Assembly: GCA_046729855.1 (NCBI GenBank)
Contig: JBKPHM010000021.1
Location: forward strand, 1-46,644
DNA: 46,644 nt
DNA from: DATHSY01 sp046729855
GTDB taxonomy: Bacteria > Actinomycetota > UBA4738 > HRBIN12
Direction of reading: 5' to 3'
Both the position numbers and the translations under genes were made by a program. Positions 1-9,180 of this stretch are shown here, piece after piece. The notes under the pieces were generated by a model that ran no database searches, was not told where the DNA came from, and was given only the letters and a program-made list of their open reading frames with translations. The first letter of the stretch is position 1. Each line of letters opens with the position of its first letter.

Positions 1-654
1 ACCTCGGTCACGTCGTGCCGGTCCATTCGGAGGCCTTCCCGTGTCGCCTGGGTGCGCGGCAATGAGGCGGTTACGAACGCAGCATTACCCGATTCCTCTG
101 CTACCCAACGAACCGACACTTTTCAAAAGTCCGATCGCGTCTAGCTCGTGCGCGCGGAGCGCTGTCGTGTGGGTGAGCTGGCGAACGATCAGTTGTTCTC
201 CCCGATGCTCCCTGGGCGTCTCTCGTCCTCGTTCCGCTGATGGTCCTCCCGGCCGTACTCGGCGGTCGCCAGGCAACCGTTTGTCCCACACGTGGGCTAG
301 GAATGGATACGCCGCCATCCTGGGCATTGTGTGACGTCTTTAGCCGCGGCAGGGGAGCATCCGGTGAGTTCGCGCCCGGACTTAGACCCAACCGGTTAAT
401 GTGCCGTCCCTCGAGGCACCGACCCAGCGAGTCACGCGTATCCGGCGTGCCGTCCAACTCGTCGAGCCGCTGTTATGCCCCGATCGGGGATCTGCATCTC
501 ATGCCTGGATTTCTAGGTGGATCAGGGATCACCACGCCGTTTCGCCCGTCACCCCGCGGGTACACGACACGGTGCCGATGCGTCACATCACTAGGGCGTC
601 GGCCGTCCGGTCGCCTCGACGGGCCACACAAACCGACGAAGGGAGGACGGGACC
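1..654. other. no gene recognised
   Basis: I see no reading frame with a recognisable domain, signal peptide or good ribosome binding site in this stretch. Several open frames exist on both strands, but their products are Arg/Pro/Ser-rich, as is usual for chance frames in GC-rich DNA. The last bases (about 640-652) carry the GGGAGG ribosome binding site of the next gene. The left part may hold the decayed end of a gene outside the window, but nothing supports this directly. Confidence 0.5.
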
Positions 655-1560
655 ATGAAAAGGGGATGGGCGGTGCCGACGTGTCTCTTTGTACTTGCCG
701 CCGTCCTGCTGGCTCCCGCGGCCGCGCAGGCGACGACGTATACGCGGACCGTCCGCTACGGCCCGCACACCATCCCGGCCGGGACCGAGACCGATCCCGG
801 CATGGTCCACAACAAGCTTCAGATCGGCGTCCGGAAGGCATGCACCGACTGCTACATCACTTCCTTCCGGCCGGACCTGGTCTACGGCGACGGCACGCGA
901 GCGACGATGGCGACCGGCGCGATGCTGCATCATGTCGTGCTGACGAACCAGTTCAGGAGCGATGCGACGTGTAGTGGCAAATGGTTCGGGCTCGCCGGCG
1001 AGCGCTTCTTTGCCTCGGGCAACGAGCGCACGGCGATCGCCCTCCCGGCGGGCTACGGCTACCGCGTGCGCTGGTACGACTCGTGGAACCTGCTCGTCGA
1101 CCTGATGAACCATTCGACATCTGAGCAGACGGTGTACGTGGAGGTCACCTTCACGTACCGACCGTCGTACGAGTCGGTCAGGCGCGTGCGCCCGGTATGG
1201 CTGGATATCGACCAGTGCGGGGACTCCGAGTACTCGATCCCCGCCGGCTACTCGGACACGCACTGGGACTGGAGCGTCAACGTCCCAGGTAACGTCGTCG
1301 CCTCCCTAGGACATGTGCACGGGCACGGAATCGCCGTCGAGGCGACGAACGAGAGCCGTGGCGGACAGTCGATCTGCAGGTCGGTGGCGACGCTCGATCC
1401 GAACGACGTCCATAGCGTGCTGTCGATGTCCACGTGCACGGGAGATCCGCTGGCGCGCGTGGGTCAGGGCGACGTCGTGCGGCTGCACAGCGAGTACCAG
1501 AGCTCCCATGCCGCCGACGATGTCATGGGCATCATGCTGATGTACATCAATCCCGCTTAA
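655..1560 (+). CDS. exported PHM/DBH-like copper protein (putative)
   Basis: A secreted protein of 301 residues. Residues 1-26 form a signal peptide ending in AAAQA. GGGAGG lies about 10 bases before the ATG, which supports this start. The mature part resembles copper type II ascorbate-dependent monooxygenases (peptidylglycine hydroxylase/dopamine beta-hydroxylase fold). It has an LHHVVL motif (H92, H93), a lone H153, a GHVHGHG cluster (H220, H222, H224) and a C-terminal MGIM (M291, M294). These could supply the His-His-His and His-His-Met copper sites of that fold. Six or more cysteines (C63, C66, C106, C188, C241, C261) suggest disulfides. This is a motif-level resemblance only: the enzyme activity and substrate are unknown, and it could be a non-catalytic relative. 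It stands alone, with no partner gene nearby. Confidence 0.6.
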   Translation: MKRGWAVPTCLFVLAAVLLAPAAAQATTYTRTVRYGPHTIPAGTETDPGMVHNKLQIGVRKACTDCYITSFRPDLVYGDGTRATMATGAMLHHVVLTNQFRSDATCSGKWFGLAGERFFASGNERTAIALPAGYGYRVRWYDSWNLLVDLMNHSTSEQTVYVEVTFTYRPSYESVRRVRPVWLDIDQCGDSEYSIPAGYSDTHWDWSVNVPGNVVASLGHVHGHGIAVEATNESRGGQSICRSVATLDPNDVHSVLSMSTCTGDPLARVGQGDVVRLHSEYQSSHAADDVMGIMLMYINPA

Positions 1561-1864
1561 GCTCCCCGAGGTGTCGAAGGGAAGGTGTCCGATCCAGGGT
1601 GGGCCTGCAGGCAGTGGATAACGGCCAAGGGGCACTACGTGTGGAAACGGCGATACCGCTGATCGTGCGGATCGAGCATGAAGTGCGATGACGACGTAGC
1701 CGGGACCGACTTCATGATCGACCTTACGTAGCGAGGGACTGCTTTCGCCAAAGGGCGACGCAGGAGGTGCAACGGAACATCGACGGCTCCTGCCAGCGCG
1801 GTGCCGAAGGATCTCAACGTCACGGATGACTTCTGGTCACTTCAGGGTCGTCCCGCGCATGCCT
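1561..1864. other. intergenic, no gene recognised
   Basis: This gap lies between two convergent genes. A 62-codon frame on the minus strand (1635-1823) has no recognisable domain and no clear ribosome binding site, so I do not call it. I see no strong terminator hairpin. Confidence 0.45.
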
Positions 1865-2164
1865 TCACTCCACCCACACCTCGATGGTCTTGTGCTCGGC
1901 TTCGTCTTCCACGTCCACGATCTTCCCTCGCTCTCCCTCTTCGATCATCGCGGAGATCGCGTCCCAGTCCAGGTTGGCGTCCTTTAGATCCGGAGAGAAC
2001 CTCTGAGCCATTCTTAGGCCCCACTTGGCCACGTCGATCGGCACATTGATGTTGACCGCGGGGCGAGCGTCCTTGGTGTGATCCACCACCCTCACGCGTA
2101 GCCGCTTCACCTTGTGCTCGGGCTCCGGATCCTGCGGGCCGTTCGTTCCTCCTTCGATCGTCAT
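1865..2164 (-). CDS. small SHOCT-like (YvlB/LiaX-type) protein
   Basis: This 99-residue soluble protein starts at an ATG preceded by GGAGGTG at good spacing. Residues about 18-99 have the pattern seen N-terminal to DUF4097 in YvlB/LiaX-type envelope-stress proteins: a basic beta strand (KRLRVRVVD), an amphipathic stretch (VNINVPIDVAKWGLRMAQRF), an acidic helix (LDWDAISAMIEEG) and a final strand pair (GKIVDVEDEAEHKTIEVWVE). Here the unit stands alone, without DUF4097 or a membrane segment. It may act as a small adaptor or sensor of envelope state, but this is inference. It has no operon partner, and the next gene upstream is on the other strand. Confidence 0.6.
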   Translation of the reverse strand: MTIEGGTNGPQDPEPEHKVKRLRVRVVDHTKDARPAVNINVPIDVAKWGLRMAQRFSPDLKDANLDWDAISAMIEEGERGKIVDVEDEAEHKTIEVWVE

Positions 2165-2653
2165 GCTGAGTCACCTCCAACATTGACGCTCCCATGTGAT
2201 CCCCGTGCCGCATAGGGCGATCGGATCGGCATCCCGAAGACCTTTGGCCCGCGCCACGCCGCGCTGCGCCACGCTTGTTTCAACCGCGTACATCCGACGG
2301 GCCGCGCCTAGCTCCCATTGCACGGGTGGCTGGGTGGTGCTGATCGCGATCGCCGCGGTTCCTCAAGTTCGGCCTCGATCTCTCGGGCTGCTCTACGGCT
2401 GGAGGACAAGCCGACCAGGGCGAGTACCGCGGACCCCGACGCGTGCTGGTTGGTGAAGATGATTGGCCTCGGCGGCGTCGTGCCGATGACGGCGGCGACC
2501 GAGATTGCGCCTGCTCAACGACCTGCCGTTGCGTGGGCCGTCCACCCATGAAGACACCGTCCGACTCCCTACTGCTTGCGACGGGGTTCCGTTCGAATTC
2601 GATGACGGCTCTAAGCGCGAGAGTGCCTGCTCCGGATAAGATCGCGCCTTGCC
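2165..2653. other. divergent intergenic region, no gene recognised
   Basis: This 489-base gap separates the small SHOCT-like gene (minus strand) from the cyclase gene (plus strand) and must carry promoters for both. Open frames inside give low-complexity Arg/Ser/Pro-rich products without domains. I could not pick out convincing -35/-10 pairs by eye. Confidence 0.4.
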
Positions 2654-3859
2654 GTGGAGGAACGCTCGCGTCATGACGTCGCTCTGAGGGCTGGGGTCGA
2701 TCGCGATTACGTCGACCGATTGGTCGAGGTCGGGATCCTGAAACCTGGCCCAGGAGACGCGTTCTCGGCGGGCGACGTGCGCAGGGCGCGTTGGGTTCGG
2801 AGCTTGGAGCGCGCCGGCGTGCCGTTAGACGGGATGGCGGCCGCCATCCGGCAAGGAACGCTGTCATTTTCCTTTCTGGATGTGGCAGTTTTCGATCGGT
2901 TCGCCCCACTCAGCGACACGACATTCCGCGAGCTCAGCGAACGCACGGGCGTTTCGCTGGAGCTCCTCAAGGTCGTCCGAGAGGCCATCGGTTTTGCGGA
3001 GCCCCGGCCAGAGGATCGCATGCGCGAGGACGAGCTGTCCGTGGTGCGGGCAATTGAACTCCAGCTCTCGAAGGGGTTTCGGCCCGTCGTCATCGAGAGG
3101 TGGCTCCGTGTCTGTGGGGATAACCTGCGCCGGATCATCCAGACGGAAACGGATTGGTACGCAACCGAGGTCATCCGGCCCCTCCTCGACTCGGGCATGT
3201 CCGAAGCAGAGATGCTGGAGGCGCAGGCGGACGTGGGGTCCCGCATCGCGCCGCTCACGGAACAGGCCACCCTGGCGATCTACCACGGGCAGCAGGAACA
3301 CGAGTGGACCAAGGCGTTGGTCGAGTCTGTGGAAGGCGCCCTCGACAAGGCCGGGCTGCTCAAGCGGTTGCGCCGTCCGCCGGCGGTGTGCTTTCTCGAC
3401 GTCACCGGGTACACGAGGCTGACCGAAGAGCGAGGAGACCAAGCTGCGGCGGACCTGGCGGCGAGTCTGGCAACCCTGGTCCGGCGGCTCTCTCAGGAAC
3501 ACGGGGGCGAGCCCGTGAAGTGGCTCGGGGACGGCGTGATGTTCTACTTCCCGGAGCCAGGCCACGGCGTATTGGCCGCACTCGAGATGTTGGAGGGCAT
3601 CGCCACCCGCGCCCTTCCGCCCGCCCACGTTGGGATCGATGCCGGACCGGTGGTCTTTCAGGAGGGGGACTACTACGGCCGGACGGTGAACATCGCGGCG
3701 AGGATCGCCGAGTACGCGAGACCGGGCGAGGTCCTGGTGAGCCAGGAGGTCGTCGACGCGGCCAACGGAGTCCCGGTGACGTTCACTGAGATCGGGCCCG
3801 TCGAGTTGAAGGGCGTTTCGGGCACCCTGCATCTCCACACCGCCCATCGAACCTCGTGA
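2654..3859 (+). CDS. class III adenylate/guanylate cyclase with MerR-like N-terminus
   Basis: A 401-residue soluble protein starting at GTG 2654. Residues about 5-75 resemble a MerR-type winged helix (GVDRDYVDRLVEVGILKPG) followed by an alpha-helical regulatory region to about 235. The C-terminal third (242-400) is a class III nucleotide cyclase domain. The canonical residues are present: metal-binding D249 (CFLDVTGYTRL) and D293 (WLGDGVMFYF), purine-selecting K289, and transition-state residues N346 and R350 (RTVNIAAR). It is therefore probably active and makes cAMP. The layout resembles mycobacterial cyclases with an N-terminal regulatory domain such as Rv1264, where that domain senses pH. 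Whether the MerR-like part binds DNA here is unknown. It is monocistronic and convergent with the following sulfatase. Confidence 0.85.
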   Translation: MEERSRHDVALRAGVDRDYVDRLVEVGILKPGPGDAFSAGDVRRARWVRSLERAGVPLDGMAAAIRQGTLSFSFLDVAVFDRFAPLSDTTFRELSERTGVSLELLKVVREAIGFAEPRPEDRMREDELSVVRAIELQLSKGFRPVVIERWLRVCGDNLRRIIQTETDWYATEVIRPLLDSGMSEAEMLEAQADVGSRIAPLTEQATLAIYHGQQEHEWTKALVESVEGALDKAGLLKRLRRPPAVCFLDVTGYTRLTEERGDQAAADLAASLATLVRRLSQEHGGEPVKWLGDGVMFYFPEPGHGVLAALEMLEGIATRALPPAHVGIDAGPVVFQEGDYYGRTVNIAARIAEYARPGEVLVSQEVVDAANGVPVTFTEIGPVELKGVSGTLHLHTAHRTS

Positions 3860-3929
3860 TTCCCGGACGGGGCGGAACCGTTTGTTGACCAACCGCGGGT
3901 GCTCGTTCCCCAAACGCGATGGGTTTTCG

Positions 3930-5435
3930 TCATTGGGTCGCTCGCCACCAGGTTCCCCCGGGGGGATGGGGCCGACACTGGACCCTGACCCGATGGCGCA
4001 GGCGACGTGCGATATCGGGGCGCGACGCGGCCACGTTCCGCATCTGATATGGGTCTCGCTGCATCGCGTACAGCTCCTGCTCCCCGGTCGCGTATCGGAC
4101 GTACAGGAAGCGGTCGGTGCGAAGTCCGCAATACGTCGGCACGATGAAGGCGTCGCTACGGCCGCCGACGTGCTCGAGCAGCACGGAATCCCGGATCCGA
4201 GCCGTTCTGTCGTCGAGGAGCTCAAGCATCGACCTGCCGTCCACATGGCCGACGCCGTCGAACGAGGACAGCCCCGTCGCATCCGCGATCGTCGGCGCGA
4301 TGTCCACATTCGCGACGAGAGAGCGGGACGTCGCTCCGCGCGCTGGCGGCGGAATCAGCGCATCGTACCTGAGCAACAGAGGCACCCGGATCACTTCGTC
4401 GTACGGCACCAACTTGTAGGTCCACCGGTGCTCGCCGAACGCCGTGCCATGATCCGAGGTAAAGATGACTAGCGTCTCCCGGAGCCTTCCCGTTGATCGG
4501 AGTACCGTCGCAAGCGCGCGGACCATTCGGTCGACCGACATGAGCGACTCGTAGGTCGACCGATACTTCTCCTGCATCAGCGAGGTGTCGATCGGTGGCT
4601 GGTCTCGAATGTAGGTCGGCTTGTCCGACACGTCGACCTCGTTGACGCTTGGGACGAGCGGCTCGCGATGCTCCGCGTACGTGCCGACGTCTTCTGGCGC
4701 AGGCGTCCACGGGCCGTGTGCGGCGAACGGCGCCACGACGAGGAAGAACGGTACGTCTTGGGGCGTCGTACGGATGAACCGCGTCACAAGGCGCCGGATC
4801 ACCGTCGTCGAGTAGTCGCGCGGGTGCGACCCGTAGGTCGTGATCCGAGGTCGCCGCGCTCCCACGTTCGTGTACATGTCGTAGTCGTAGTACGCGCCCC
4901 CGACGCCGGCAGCGACGAACGCCGACCACTCGTCCCATCCGGGCGGTACGCGGTCGCCCCGGTAGCCGTTCAGGTACTTGCCGAACAGAGCCGTCCGGTA
5001 TCCCGAGGCCTGGAGCGCGACAGCGATCGTCTGCCGCTCACCGCCGCTTCGCTGGAACGCTTGTGCTCCTCCGTACGGCCCGGCGTTGGTGTAGATCCCT
5101 GTCGTGTGCGAGTAGCCCCCCGTGAGCAGAGTCACGCGCGAAGGGCAGCACTCGGGGTTCGAGACGAACGCACGACGGAACCCGACCCCATGACCCGCGA
5201 TCACTCGCCGGACGTTCGGCATCGCCCAGAGCGAGTCGTGTCGCTGATCGTCCGTGACGACGAGCACGACGTTCGGACGTGGATCCTGCGTAGTCGTTGT
5301 GGCCGAACGCGATGCACGGGGAGTCTCACGTACTGTCGCCGAACGAGGATCGCCGGTGCAGGCGACCAGTGAAGCTCCGATCGCGCAAAGCACGACGAGC
5401 CGCGTCAGCAGGGCAGATGCCGCCGTCATCCTCAT
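3930..5435 (-). CDS. lipoprotein sulfatase (arylsulfatase family)
   Basis: A 501-residue sulfatase. Its signal peptide ends in a lipobox-like LVAC|TG (C26), so it is probably anchored outside the membrane. The metal-binding DD is at residues 62-63 (VVTDDQ). The sulfatase signature CCPSRVTLLTG fits CxPSR with C96 as the residue converted to formylglycine. The activating enzyme is not in this window. Further family features are KYLNGY, FFLVVAPFAAHGPW and the C-terminal TSDHGTAFGEHRWTYK, which is typical of N-acetylglucosamine-6-sulfatase-like members. The substrate is probably a sulfated polysaccharide or glycan, but it cannot be read from the sequence. The gene is divergent from an RTX lipoprotein gene, and a paralogous pair in the reverse layout lies at 12269-15026. 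Confidence 0.88.
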   Translation of the reverse strand: MRMTAASALLTRLVVLCAIGASLVACTGDPRSATVRETPRASRSATTTTQDPRPNVVLVVTDDQRHDSLWAMPNVRRVIAGHGVGFRRAFVSNPECCPSRVTLLTGGYSHTTGIYTNAGPYGGAQAFQRSGGERQTIAVALQASGYRTALFGKYLNGYRGDRVPPGWDEWSAFVAAGVGGAYYDYDMYTNVGARRPRITTYGSHPRDYSTTVIRRLVTRFIRTTPQDVPFFLVVAPFAAHGPWTPAPEDVGTYAEHREPLVPSVNEVDVSDKPTYIRDQPPIDTSLMQEKYRSTYESLMSVDRMVRALATVLRSTGRLRETLVIFTSDHGTAFGEHRWTYKLVPYDEVIRVPLLLRYDALIPPPARGATSRSLVANVDIAPTIADATGLSSFDGVGHVDGRSMLELLDDRTARIRDSVLLEHVGGRSDAFIVPTYCGLRTDRFLYVRYATGEQELYAMQRDPYQMRNVAASRPDIARRLRHRVRVQCRPHPPGGTWWRATQ

Positions 5436-5630
5436 CCGCTCCCATACGCATCCGGACTTGCTACCACTCGCCTCCCCGTCGGGGCGGTCACGTTACAAGA
5501 CGGAGACCCGCCGCGCAGGGAGTCGCTCATCCGGAGCGACTAGCTCCCAGGGCAGCGATCGAACCTGCGGTACGCTTGGCGGCTCGCTGAAGGTACGTAC
5601 GGCAAGCAGCGACTGGAGCATTCGTCACGA

Positions 5631-6446
5631 ATGGTAGGACCGGCTCTTCGCCAGATCGGCGTGGTATCTCGGATGCTGCTCGTGCCGAGCTTCGCCGCGA
5701 TCCTGCTGACCTCGTGTGGATCCGAGGGCGATGATCCCGCACACCCGGTTGATCAGGTACCCGCAAGAGAAACAACCGCTGGATCGGAGGTCGACGATCC
5801 GCACGTCCTGCCGGACCACGACGCGGGACGAAACTCGTGCTTCGGTCTGGAGCCCACGATCGTCGGCACGGCCAAGAGTGAGGAGCTCGTCGGCACCCAA
5901 GGGGATGATGTGATCTGGGGTGGCGACGGCAACGACGTCATCGAGGCGATGGGCGGCGACGACGTGATCTGCGCGGCTCTCGGCGACGACTTCGTCTCGG
6001 GGGGGGATGGAGCCGATCGGATCGACGGCGGAGCCGGTCACGACGGCCTCTACGGACGCGACGACGACGACATCGTCTACGGCGGTCCCGGCGACGACGA
6101 GCTGACGGGCGGGGGCGGGGACGGCGGTTCGGACACGCTTCACGGCGACGACGACGACGACGTCCTGATCGGCCAGAATGGCCCTGACCGGTTGTACGGG
6201 GGTGAGGGCGACGACACGTTCGAGGCCGGTGGCGGCGCCGACCTGCTGCGGGGCAACGCCGGCGGCGACGCGCTCTCGGGCAGCATGGGCCCGGACAGGC
6301 TTTACGGTGGTCCGGAGGACGATCGCTTGTGGGGCAACGACGAGGACGACGTCCTGGAGGGTGGGACCGGCGACGACGTCCTGAACGGCGGGTACGGCAG
6401 GGATACCTGCGGCGACCAAGACAGCGTGGTCTCCTGCGAGGCCTAA
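5631..6446 (+). CDS. RTX calcium-binding lipoprotein
   Basis: A 271-residue exported protein. A hydrophobic leader with lipobox LLTSC (C29) indicates lipidation. After an acidic linker, residues about 75-265 consist of hemolysin-type nonapeptide repeats (GGxGxDxUx), for example GGDGNDVIE, GGDGADRID, GGPGDDELT and GGTGDDVLN. These fold as a calcium-stabilised beta roll. It ends DTCGDQDSVVSCEA, with a Cys pair that its paralogue at 12269 also has. No enzyme domain is present, so it is probably a surface or scaffold protein. ATG 5631 is the longest reasonable start; GTG 5661 or ATG 5673 would also leave a complete signal peptide. It is divergent from the sulfatase gene and likely shares its promoter region. 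Confidence 0.85.
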   Translation: MVGPALRQIGVVSRMLLVPSFAAILLTSCGSEGDDPAHPVDQVPARETTAGSEVDDPHVLPDHDAGRNSCFGLEPTIVGTAKSEELVGTQGDDVIWGGDGNDVIEAMGGDDVICAALGDDFVSGGDGADRIDGGAGHDGLYGRDDDDIVYGGPGDDELTGGGGDGGSDTLHGDDDDDVLIGQNGPDRLYGGEGDDTFEAGGGADLLRGNAGGDALSGSMGPDRLYGGPEDDRLWGNDEDDVLEGGTGDDVLNGGYGRDTCGDQDSVVSCEA

Positions 6447-6448
6447 CG

Positions 6449-6980
6449 TCAGCCACGAAGCGCGACTCGCAGGACCTCGTCGACGACCACTTCCAGCGGC
6501 AGCTTCGCGTCGACAAGGATCCCGAACGACTGCCTGCGCCCGTCCGAAGATGCGTGCCAGCCCAGTTGTCTTCGAGGTCGGCAGGGTCCTTCCCGAAGTC
6601 GTTGCCCGTCCGCGTCTCTATGCGACGGCGCGGGGTTGCCTCACCGATCGAGAGCCGGATCACCCCGTCGAACAGAGCCAGACCGCGTCCTCGCCCGCCG
6701 ATGTTCCGCAAAGGAAGACGGGGTCGGCTTCCGCCCTGGCTCTTGACGCCAGCGCCTCAACCTTCCAGGGATCGATCTTGAACCAGTACCGCCGGCGCCA
6801 CTCCACCGTCGCGTGGGGCCATCGCATCTGGTCCGCCGCTCGCGTGTCGGTGGACCGGTCGTACCAAGACTTGAACCCGTCGCGATCCGCATCGTACGCC
6901 CGATATCCTCAGGCCCGCAGCTCATCGCACACCGCGGACTTGCCGGCGCCCGATATGCCGGTGCCATGGATGAGCGGCAT
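6449..6980 (-). pseudogene. broken P-loop kinase/AAA-type ATP-binding gene
   Basis: Read on the minus strand from ATG 6980, the frame opens MPLIHGTGISGAGKSAVCDE, with a Walker A (GISGAGKS) typical of small nucleotide/metabolite kinases. It meets a TGA at 6909-6911 where an Arg codon (CGA) would fit. The same frame then continues with GYRAYDADRDGFKSWYD and a conserved-looking stretch to about 6690. Coding moves to a second frame (LFDGVIRLSIGEATPRRRIE, about 6690-6565), then to a third (WHASSDGRRQSFGILVDAKL, about 6559-6449) ending in a stop at 6449. One nonsense and two frameshift lesions within 530 bases argue for true decay, although assembly errors are possible. The parent looks like the AAA or (d)NMP-kinase-like proteins with a Walker A, a lid and a helical C-terminus. 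Confidence 0.75.
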
Positions 6981-7180
6981 CGTCCTACTAGTAAAGCCTT
7001 CGTGAACGTTCTCGTCATCGGTTGGCCTTCGAGCGACCCGTCCAACACCCCAGGCTAGGTGCTTCCGCATACCTCACGCTCGGTAGACGGAATTCCGGTA
7101 AAGCGGGTCTCCTCGGATCGCTGCGGCGCCCGATGCCATTAGGTGAAAGCGTGGATCGACAGCCGAGACGAGGGCCAAAC

Positions 7181-8287
7181 ATGAGGAGTAACGAACCGCG
7201 AAGGGGGCTAACCGTTCGGGCGGTCGTCGGCGTGCTGCTGGCCGGCGGGCTCGGCTGGGGGCTCCTCCCGCCCGGGACCGCGTGGGCCGCACCGATCTCG
7301 GTCTCGATCGGTGACGCGTCCGTCACGGAGGGTAGCTCGGGGACGACGACGGTCGTTACGTTCTCGCTCACGCTATCGGCCGCCGCTTCCAAGAACGTCT
7401 CCGTGTCCTTCGCGACGAGCGACGGTGCGGCCAAGGCCCCGGCCGATTACCTGGCGGCGGCCGGAACGGCGGCCATCCGTCGCGGCTCGAGGACGGGCAG
7501 CATCTCGATCACGGTCAACGGCGACGACGTCTACGAGGGCGGCGAGACCTTCACCGTGCGGCTAGCCAGACCCCGGGGCGTCGCGCTCGCCGACGACGTC
7601 GGCGCGGGAACGATCATCGAGGATGAAGCTTTCCCGAGCCTGTCCCTCTCCGGATCTTCGGTGATCGAGGGCAGCGTCGGAGCGACGCCGCTGACGTTCG
7701 CCGTTGCGATCCTGCCTGCCAGCGCCTTCGACGTGAGCGTGGACTACGCGACGTCGAACGGAACCGCCCTTTCCCCCGACGACTACGCGACCTCGTCCGG
7801 GACCTTGACGTTCCCAGCTGGGAGCGTGGGCGCGCAGACGGTATCGGTCGACGTCGTCGGCGATGCGGCCTCCGAGCCCACGGAGGAGTTCACGGTCACC
7901 CTGTCGAACGCCATGGGGGGTGCGATCGGAACGGGGTCCGCGGCCGGCGTGATCCTAGACGACGACGGGGCGGTGGGCGCCTCCTCGACCGCCCTGTCGG
8001 TCGTCGAGCGGCGGACGCGGACCGTCGCGAAGGGGGACGTGACCCCAGCCCACCCGGCGATGACGCTGCAGGTGGCCCTGTACAAGCTCAGGAACGGGGC
8101 TTGGGTCCAGGTTGCCAGCAAGAACCCGACGCTGGGGACAGCGGCGGATCCGGACGGCGACGGCGTGTATTCCAGCGCCTACCTCACGCGCTTCAGGCGC
8201 ATCTCGGGGCGACAGAAGATCGTGGCCCGCTTCGCTGGCGACGGCGACCATGCGGCGAGCTTCGCGGTCGTCAAGTTCCGAGCGTGA
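7181..8287 (+). CDS. exported Calx-beta domain protein
   Basis: A 368-residue protein starting at ATG 7181, with AGGG about 8 bases upstream. The frame is open further upstream, but the signal peptide begins here (basic RSNEPRRG, hydrophobic core, cleavage near AWA|AP). Two Calx-beta modules follow, at about 35-145 and 150-255. Each has the family pattern: VTEGSSGTT or VIEGSVGAT, then VSFATSDGAAKAPADYLAAA or VDYATSNGTALSPDDYATSS, then a GDDVYEGGETFTVRL-type acidic loop. These are extracellular Ca2+-binding beta sandwiches. The last 110 residues form a separate beta-rich domain (QVALYKLRNGAWVQVASKN) without a name that I recognise. It is probably a cell-surface adhesion or matrix protein, in line with its RTX neighbours. 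Confidence 0.85.
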   Translation: MRSNEPRRGLTVRAVVGVLLAGGLGWGLLPPGTAWAAPISVSIGDASVTEGSSGTTTVVTFSLTLSAAASKNVSVSFATSDGAAKAPADYLAAAGTAAIRRGSRTGSISITVNGDDVYEGGETFTVRLARPRGVALADDVGAGTIIEDEAFPSLSLSGSSVIEGSVGATPLTFAVAILPASAFDVSVDYATSNGTALSPDDYATSSGTLTFPAGSVGAQTVSVDVVGDAASEPTEEFTVTLSNAMGGAIGTGSAAGVILDDDGAVGASSTALSVVERRTRTVAKGDVTPAHPAMTLQVALYKLRNGAWVQVASKNPTLGTAADPDGDGVYSSAYLTRFRRISGRQKIVARFAGDGDHAASFAVVKFRA

Positions 8288-8308
8288 GGACCCGGCGAGA
8301 CCTGCGCT

Positions 8309-9166
8309 CTACGGCCAGCCGACGCCCGGCGCTGGCGCCTCGACGGTGAGCACCTGACCGGTCCTCGCGGCGACGACGTCGTCGACGCTCTCGGTGCCAC
8401 GCCAATCGGCGGTCAGCATGAACAGGGTGCGCCGGTCGGGGCCGCCGAGCATCGTCGCGAAGCACGAACGGTCGAGCTCGATGCGCTCGAGCACCTCGCC
8501 GCCTTCGCGGATCCTGGCGCAGTCGTTCACCATTACCCCGCTGGATGCCCAGATGCACCCATCGGCGTCCAGGCAGATGCCGTCGGGGCCGACGCCGTCC
8601 GCCCAGTTCCGACGGTTCGAGAGCGTGCCGTCCTCGGCGATGTCGAACGCGGTCAGCCGCGCGGCGAAGGACTCGGCGACGATCAGTGTCCCGTTGTCTG
8701 GCGTGACGACCATCCCGTTCGGGAATGCGAGCTCGTTCGCCACCTCGCGCGCGTGGCCGTCCGGCGTCACCAGCGCGAGCTTCCCGGGTGCCCGTCCGCT
8801 CGAGAGCACGTCGTTGAACTCCGCGAAGTCGAAATTGACCGTGTTGAGGTACACGTTGCCGCGCCCATCGACTGTCATCTCGCTCCACCCGCGTGGCGAG
8901 ATGTGGCCGAGATCGGCGTGCCGGACGCGCGAGCCGTCCGGCTCGACCCGGATCAGCTCCTCGCCCGTGATGAGCATCCGTCCGTCTGGGAGCCAGTTCG
9001 TCGCCCACCCGAGTCCCGCCGGTCCTTCTCCGACCACTTCGCTGTTGCCGCCGAGGTCGACGGCGACGATCTGTCCCGTTCCCCAGTTCGAGAACCACAG
9101 GCGGCCGTCGTGCCAGCGGGGGGATTCGGGCATGGCCAGCCCGTCGAGGAGGACACGAGGCTGCAT
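8309..9166 (-). CDS. SMP-30/gluconolactonase family protein
   Basis: A 285-residue cytoplasmic beta-propeller of the SMP-30/gluconolaconase/LRE family. It starts at ATG 9166 with AAAGGG upstream. The frame runs much further upstream on this strand, but that part is antisense-frame shadow of the kinase gene. Metal ligands of the family are visible: E14 in MPESPRW, Asn in AFPNGMVVTPDNGTLIV and Asp in DGVGPDGICLDADG. Known members hydrolyse sugar lactones, and the substrate here is unknown. It begins only 14 bases after the kinase stop codon on the same strand, so the two are probably cotranscribed. It is convergent with the Calx-beta gene. Confidence 0.85.
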   Translation of the reverse strand: MQPRVLLDGLAMPESPRWHDGRLWFSNWGTGQIVAVDLGGNSEVVGEGPAGLGWATNWLPDGRMLITGEELIRVEPDGSRVRHADLGHISPRGWSEMTVDGRGNVYLNTVNFDFAEFNDVLSSGRAPGKLALVTPDGHAREVANELAFPNGMVVTPDNGTLIVAESFAARLTAFDIAEDGTLSNRRNWADGVGPDGICLDADGCIWASSGVMVNDCARIREGGEVLERIELDRSCFATMLGGPDRRTLFMLTADWRGTESVDDVVAARTGQVLTVEAPAPGVGWP

Positions 9167-9180
9167 GCGCCGCCCTTTCG

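Noticed and set aside
2864..4309. Long open frame (481 codons) on the minus strand across the cyclase and sulfatase ends
   Set aside because: It is antisense to the cyclase domain and in another frame of the sulfatase; the product is Arg/Ser/Pro-rich without domains. Chance frame in GC-rich DNA.
5938..6711. Minus-strand Arg-rich frame opposite the RTX gene
   Set aside because: It overlaps part of the pseudogene frame and then reads antisense to RTX repeats; only the pseudogene portion (above 6449) has protein-like sequence.
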